Assembly (NCBI GenBank): GCA_002310195.1
Contig: DBYS01000001.1
Coordinates: 203,527 to 267,526, forward strand
Length of the DNA: 64,000 nucleotides
Source: Bacteroidales bacterium UBA1180
GTDB taxonomy: Bacteria; Bacteroidota; Bacteroidia; Bacteroidales; Paludibacteraceae
Direction of reading: 5' to 3'
Below the pieces are notes generated by a model. That model ran no database searches and was not told the origin of the DNA. It worked only from the letters and a program-made list of their open reading frames with translations. The translations under genes and the position numbers were made by a program. Shown here one piece after another: positions 62,435 through 64,000 of this stretch (the stretch's first letter is position 1; every line of letters begins with the position of its first letter).

Positions 62435-63358
62435 ATGAAACGCAAGATTGCTATTATAGCAGGTGGCGACAGTTCGGAGCATGATGTATCGCTTCGTTCC
62501 GCTGCCAGTATCAAAGGGTGGTTAGATCCTGAACGTTACGATGCAGAGATCGTTGAGCTGCAAGGTGCTGATCTCAAGACTTTGAACCGCATCACAGAGT
62601 TTGACTACGCTTACATCACTATCCACGGTACGCCGGGTGAGAACGGTCTGCTGCAAGGATTCCTCGACATGATGCATGTGCCGTACTCATGCTGCGGCGT
62701 GCTTGCAGCGGCAATGACTTTCAACAAGTACACCTGCAATCATTATCTCGCACATTTCGGCATACGCATATCCCCGTCGATCCTTTTGCGTAAAGGCGCA
62801 GAGCGCCCGACGGCACAACAGATCATTGACGAGGTAGGACTACCTTGTTTCATCAAATCGAATGTTGGTGGCAGTTCGTTCGGCTGCACGAAGGTAAAGA
62901 AACTTGAGGATGTTGAGCCGGCTATTGCCGCAGCGTTCCATGAGGGCGATGAGGTGATCTGCGAGGCGTTTATGCAAGGCACAGAGATCACTTGTGGTGT
63001 ATATAAGACCAAGCAACGCAGCGTAGCACTACCTATCACCGAGGTGGTGACCAGCAACGAGTTCTTCGATTATGACGCCAAGTACAACGGTCAGGTGCAG
63101 GAGATCACTCCGGCACGTATTCCCGATGCTACACGCGATGCCGTGCAGGCAATGACGCTGAAGATCTACGACATCCTTGGTTGCAACGGTATTATCCGCA
63201 CCGATTATATTATCGCGCCTGACGGCACGATTCAACTCCTTGAGGTAAATACCACGCCGGGTATGACCGCCACCTCGTTCATTCCGCAGCAAGTACGTGC
63301 CGCAGGCATGGAGATGCGCGATGTGCTCACCGAAATCATTGAGAACCACTATGCTTGA
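62435..63358 (+). CDS. ddl: D-alanine--D-alanine ligase
   Basis: Makes D-Ala-D-Ala for peptidoglycan. It has 307 residues, at the short end for the family. It starts KIAIIAGGDSSEHDVSLRSA with the N-terminal ATP-grasp motif, and has GTPGENGLLQGFLD, CFIKSNVGGSSFGCTKV (ATP-binding loop), RTDYI and LLEVNTTPGMTATSFIP (metal-binding Glu/Asn). The Tyr/Phe after the MHVPYSCCGVLAA segment suggests normal D-Ala specificity. It lies one base after typA and overlaps the next gene by 8 bases. Confidence 0.93.
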   Translation: MKRKIAIIAGGDSSEHDVSLRSAASIKGWLDPERYDAEIVELQGADLKTLNRITEFDYAYITIHGTPGENGLLQGFLDMMHVPYSCCGVLAAAMTFNKYTCNHYLAHFGIRISPSILLRKGAERPTAQQIIDEVGLPCFIKSNVGGSSFGCTKVKKLEDVEPAIAAAFHEGDEVICEAFMQGTEITCGVYKTKQRSVALPITEVVTSNEFFDYDAKYNGQVQEITPARIPDATRDAVQAMTLKIYDILGCNGIIRTDYIIAPDGTIQLLEVNTTPGMTATSFIPQQVRAAGMEMRDVLTEIIENHYA

Positions 63359-64000
63359 TTGTAACGCCGCCATAGCCGTACTGGACTGGAGCCGTGAGCC
63401 GCAGGGCTTGTACGCGCCGATAGCTTATGCTCTGTCGTCGGGCGGTAAGCGTCTGAGGATGCAGCTCGTGCTGGTCGGGTGTCGTCTTGTGGGCGGCAAC
63501 GAACCAGATGCGTTGCCGTTTGCTGAGGCTATCGAGGTGTTTCACAACTTCACGCTGCTGCATGACGATGTGATGGATCGTGCCGACGTGCGTCGAGGTA
63601 TGCCTACGGTGCATGTCAAGTGGAATGACAATACGGCTATCCTCAGCGGTGACCAGATGCTCATATCTGCTTACCAGCTCTTGGAAGGAGTGCCGGCGCA
63701 ACACCTGGCCGAACTCCTTCGGCTGTTCACACAGACCGCTACGGAGATCTGCGAAGGGCAGCAGTACGATGTTGATTTTGAGCACCGCGACGATGTGCAG
63801 ATCAGCGATTATATCGAGATGATTCGCTTGAAGACCTCTGTGCTCCTCGCTGCGGCACTGCAGGGTGGCGCGATCATCGGTGGCGCGAACAAGGCAGAGC
63901 AAGAGGCACTGTACAACTATGGTATCCATCTCGGTCTCGCCTTCCAAATCCAGGATGATTTGCTCGACTGCTTCGGCGATCCGAAGACCTTCGGCAAAGC
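63351..64000 (+). CDS. Polyprenyl synthetase, N-terminal part
   Basis: Runs off the right edge; about 216 residues are present. It starts MLDCNAAIAVLDWSREPQG with ATG at 63351 inside the ddl stop. The first aspartate-rich motif is LLHDDVMDRADVRRGMPTVH (about residue 70) and the second is FQIQDDLLDCFGD near the edge. GGKRLRMQLVL precedes the first motif. This is a trans-prenyl chain-elongating enzyme (farnesyl, geranylgeranyl or octaprenyl); the residue spacing before the first motif, which sets chain length, does not settle which. Confidence 0.92.
   Translation, partial: MLDCNAAIAVLDWSREPQGLYAPIAYALSSGGKRLRMQLVLVGCRLVGGNEPDALPFAEAIEVFHNFTLLHDDVMDRADVRRGMPTVHVKWNDNTAILSGDQMLISAYQLLEGVPAQHLAELLRLFTQTATEICEGQQYDVDFEHRDDVQISDYIEMIRLKTSVLLAAALQGGAIIGGANKAEQEALYNYGIHLGLAFQIQDDLLDCFGDPKTFGK

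Overview
The window looks like the chromosome of an uncultured gut-type Bacteroidales bacterium. The evidence is nine promoters of the Bacteroidetes pattern (TTTG, 20 bases, TAnnTTTG) on both strands, weak or absent Shine-Dalgarno sequences, dense ATGA-type stop/start overlaps, and gene families typical of the order: queF/C/D/E, class II aldolase next to a succinyl-CoA:acetate CoA-transferase, TypA, TamB, an M13 lipoprotein peptidase, and an aryl-polyene operon with a flavobacterial-type tyrosine ammonia-lyase. Most of the window is GC-rich. Two blocks are clearly more AT-rich, the lipoprotein locus (8.6-10.2 kb) and the restriction-modification locus (34.7-39.8 kb), which suggests acquisition.

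Layout. 1-5.7 kb: end of floA, an omega-amidase, recJ, tdk and priA. 5.7-10.2 kb: accessory genes (two unknown small proteins, a two-helix membrane protein, an exported protein with a duplicated domain) and a lipoprotein with a long, hairpin-rich leader. 10.2-27.4 kb: one long operon of 17 tightly overlapping genes behind a single good promoter. It encodes an aryl-polyene/flexirubin-type pathway: tyrosine ammonia-lyase, ketoreductase, three ketosynthases, two carrier proteins, two hot-dog dehydratases, methyltransferase, LpxL-type acyltransferase, two half-ketosynthase domains (one free, one fused), SMR-like membrane protein, LolA-like protein, a three-domain glycosyltransferase/acyltransferase/FAD-oxidoreductase fusion, an esterase, a PaaK-like aryl-acid ligase and an MMPL-type exporter. 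In the likely scheme tyrosine becomes 4-hydroxycinnamate, is activated onto a carrier protein, is extended and dehydrated to a polyene, is methylated and transferred to a lipid, and is exported to the outer membrane.

27.4-32.3 kb (minus strand): dacB, birA, rmlB and cca. 32.3-34.7 kb: M13 peptidase and a Dabb protein. 34.7-40.3 kb: a candidate structured RNA with its own promoter and terminator, a single-chain restriction/methylase/specificity protein, a GIY-YIG protein and an unknown protein. 40.3-43.7 kb (minus): queF-queC-queD-queE plus a secreted endonuclease/exonuclease/phosphatase-fold protein. 43.7-46.4 kb: fba and the CoA-transferase. 46.4-50.8 kb: an exported TPR-CHAT caspase-like protein and an unknown exported protein. 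50.8-64 kb: two half-size chromate transporters, tamB, uvrB, a CPBP protease, mdh, typA, ddl and the start of a polyprenyl synthase gene.

The most unusual signals are: (i) a 5x7-bp tandem repeat inside the exporter gene of the polyene operon that could cause frameshift phase variation, with related 7-bp-periodic sequence at four other places; (ii) three tandem arrays with an 11-bp unit in two intergenic regions; (iii) a leader element with three alternating copies of a ~22-bp motif; (iv) the candidate RNA upstream of the restriction gene; and (v) the triple-fusion enzyme and the two nucleophile-less half-ketosynthases. No rRNA, tRNA, insertion sequence or CRISPR array was recognised.
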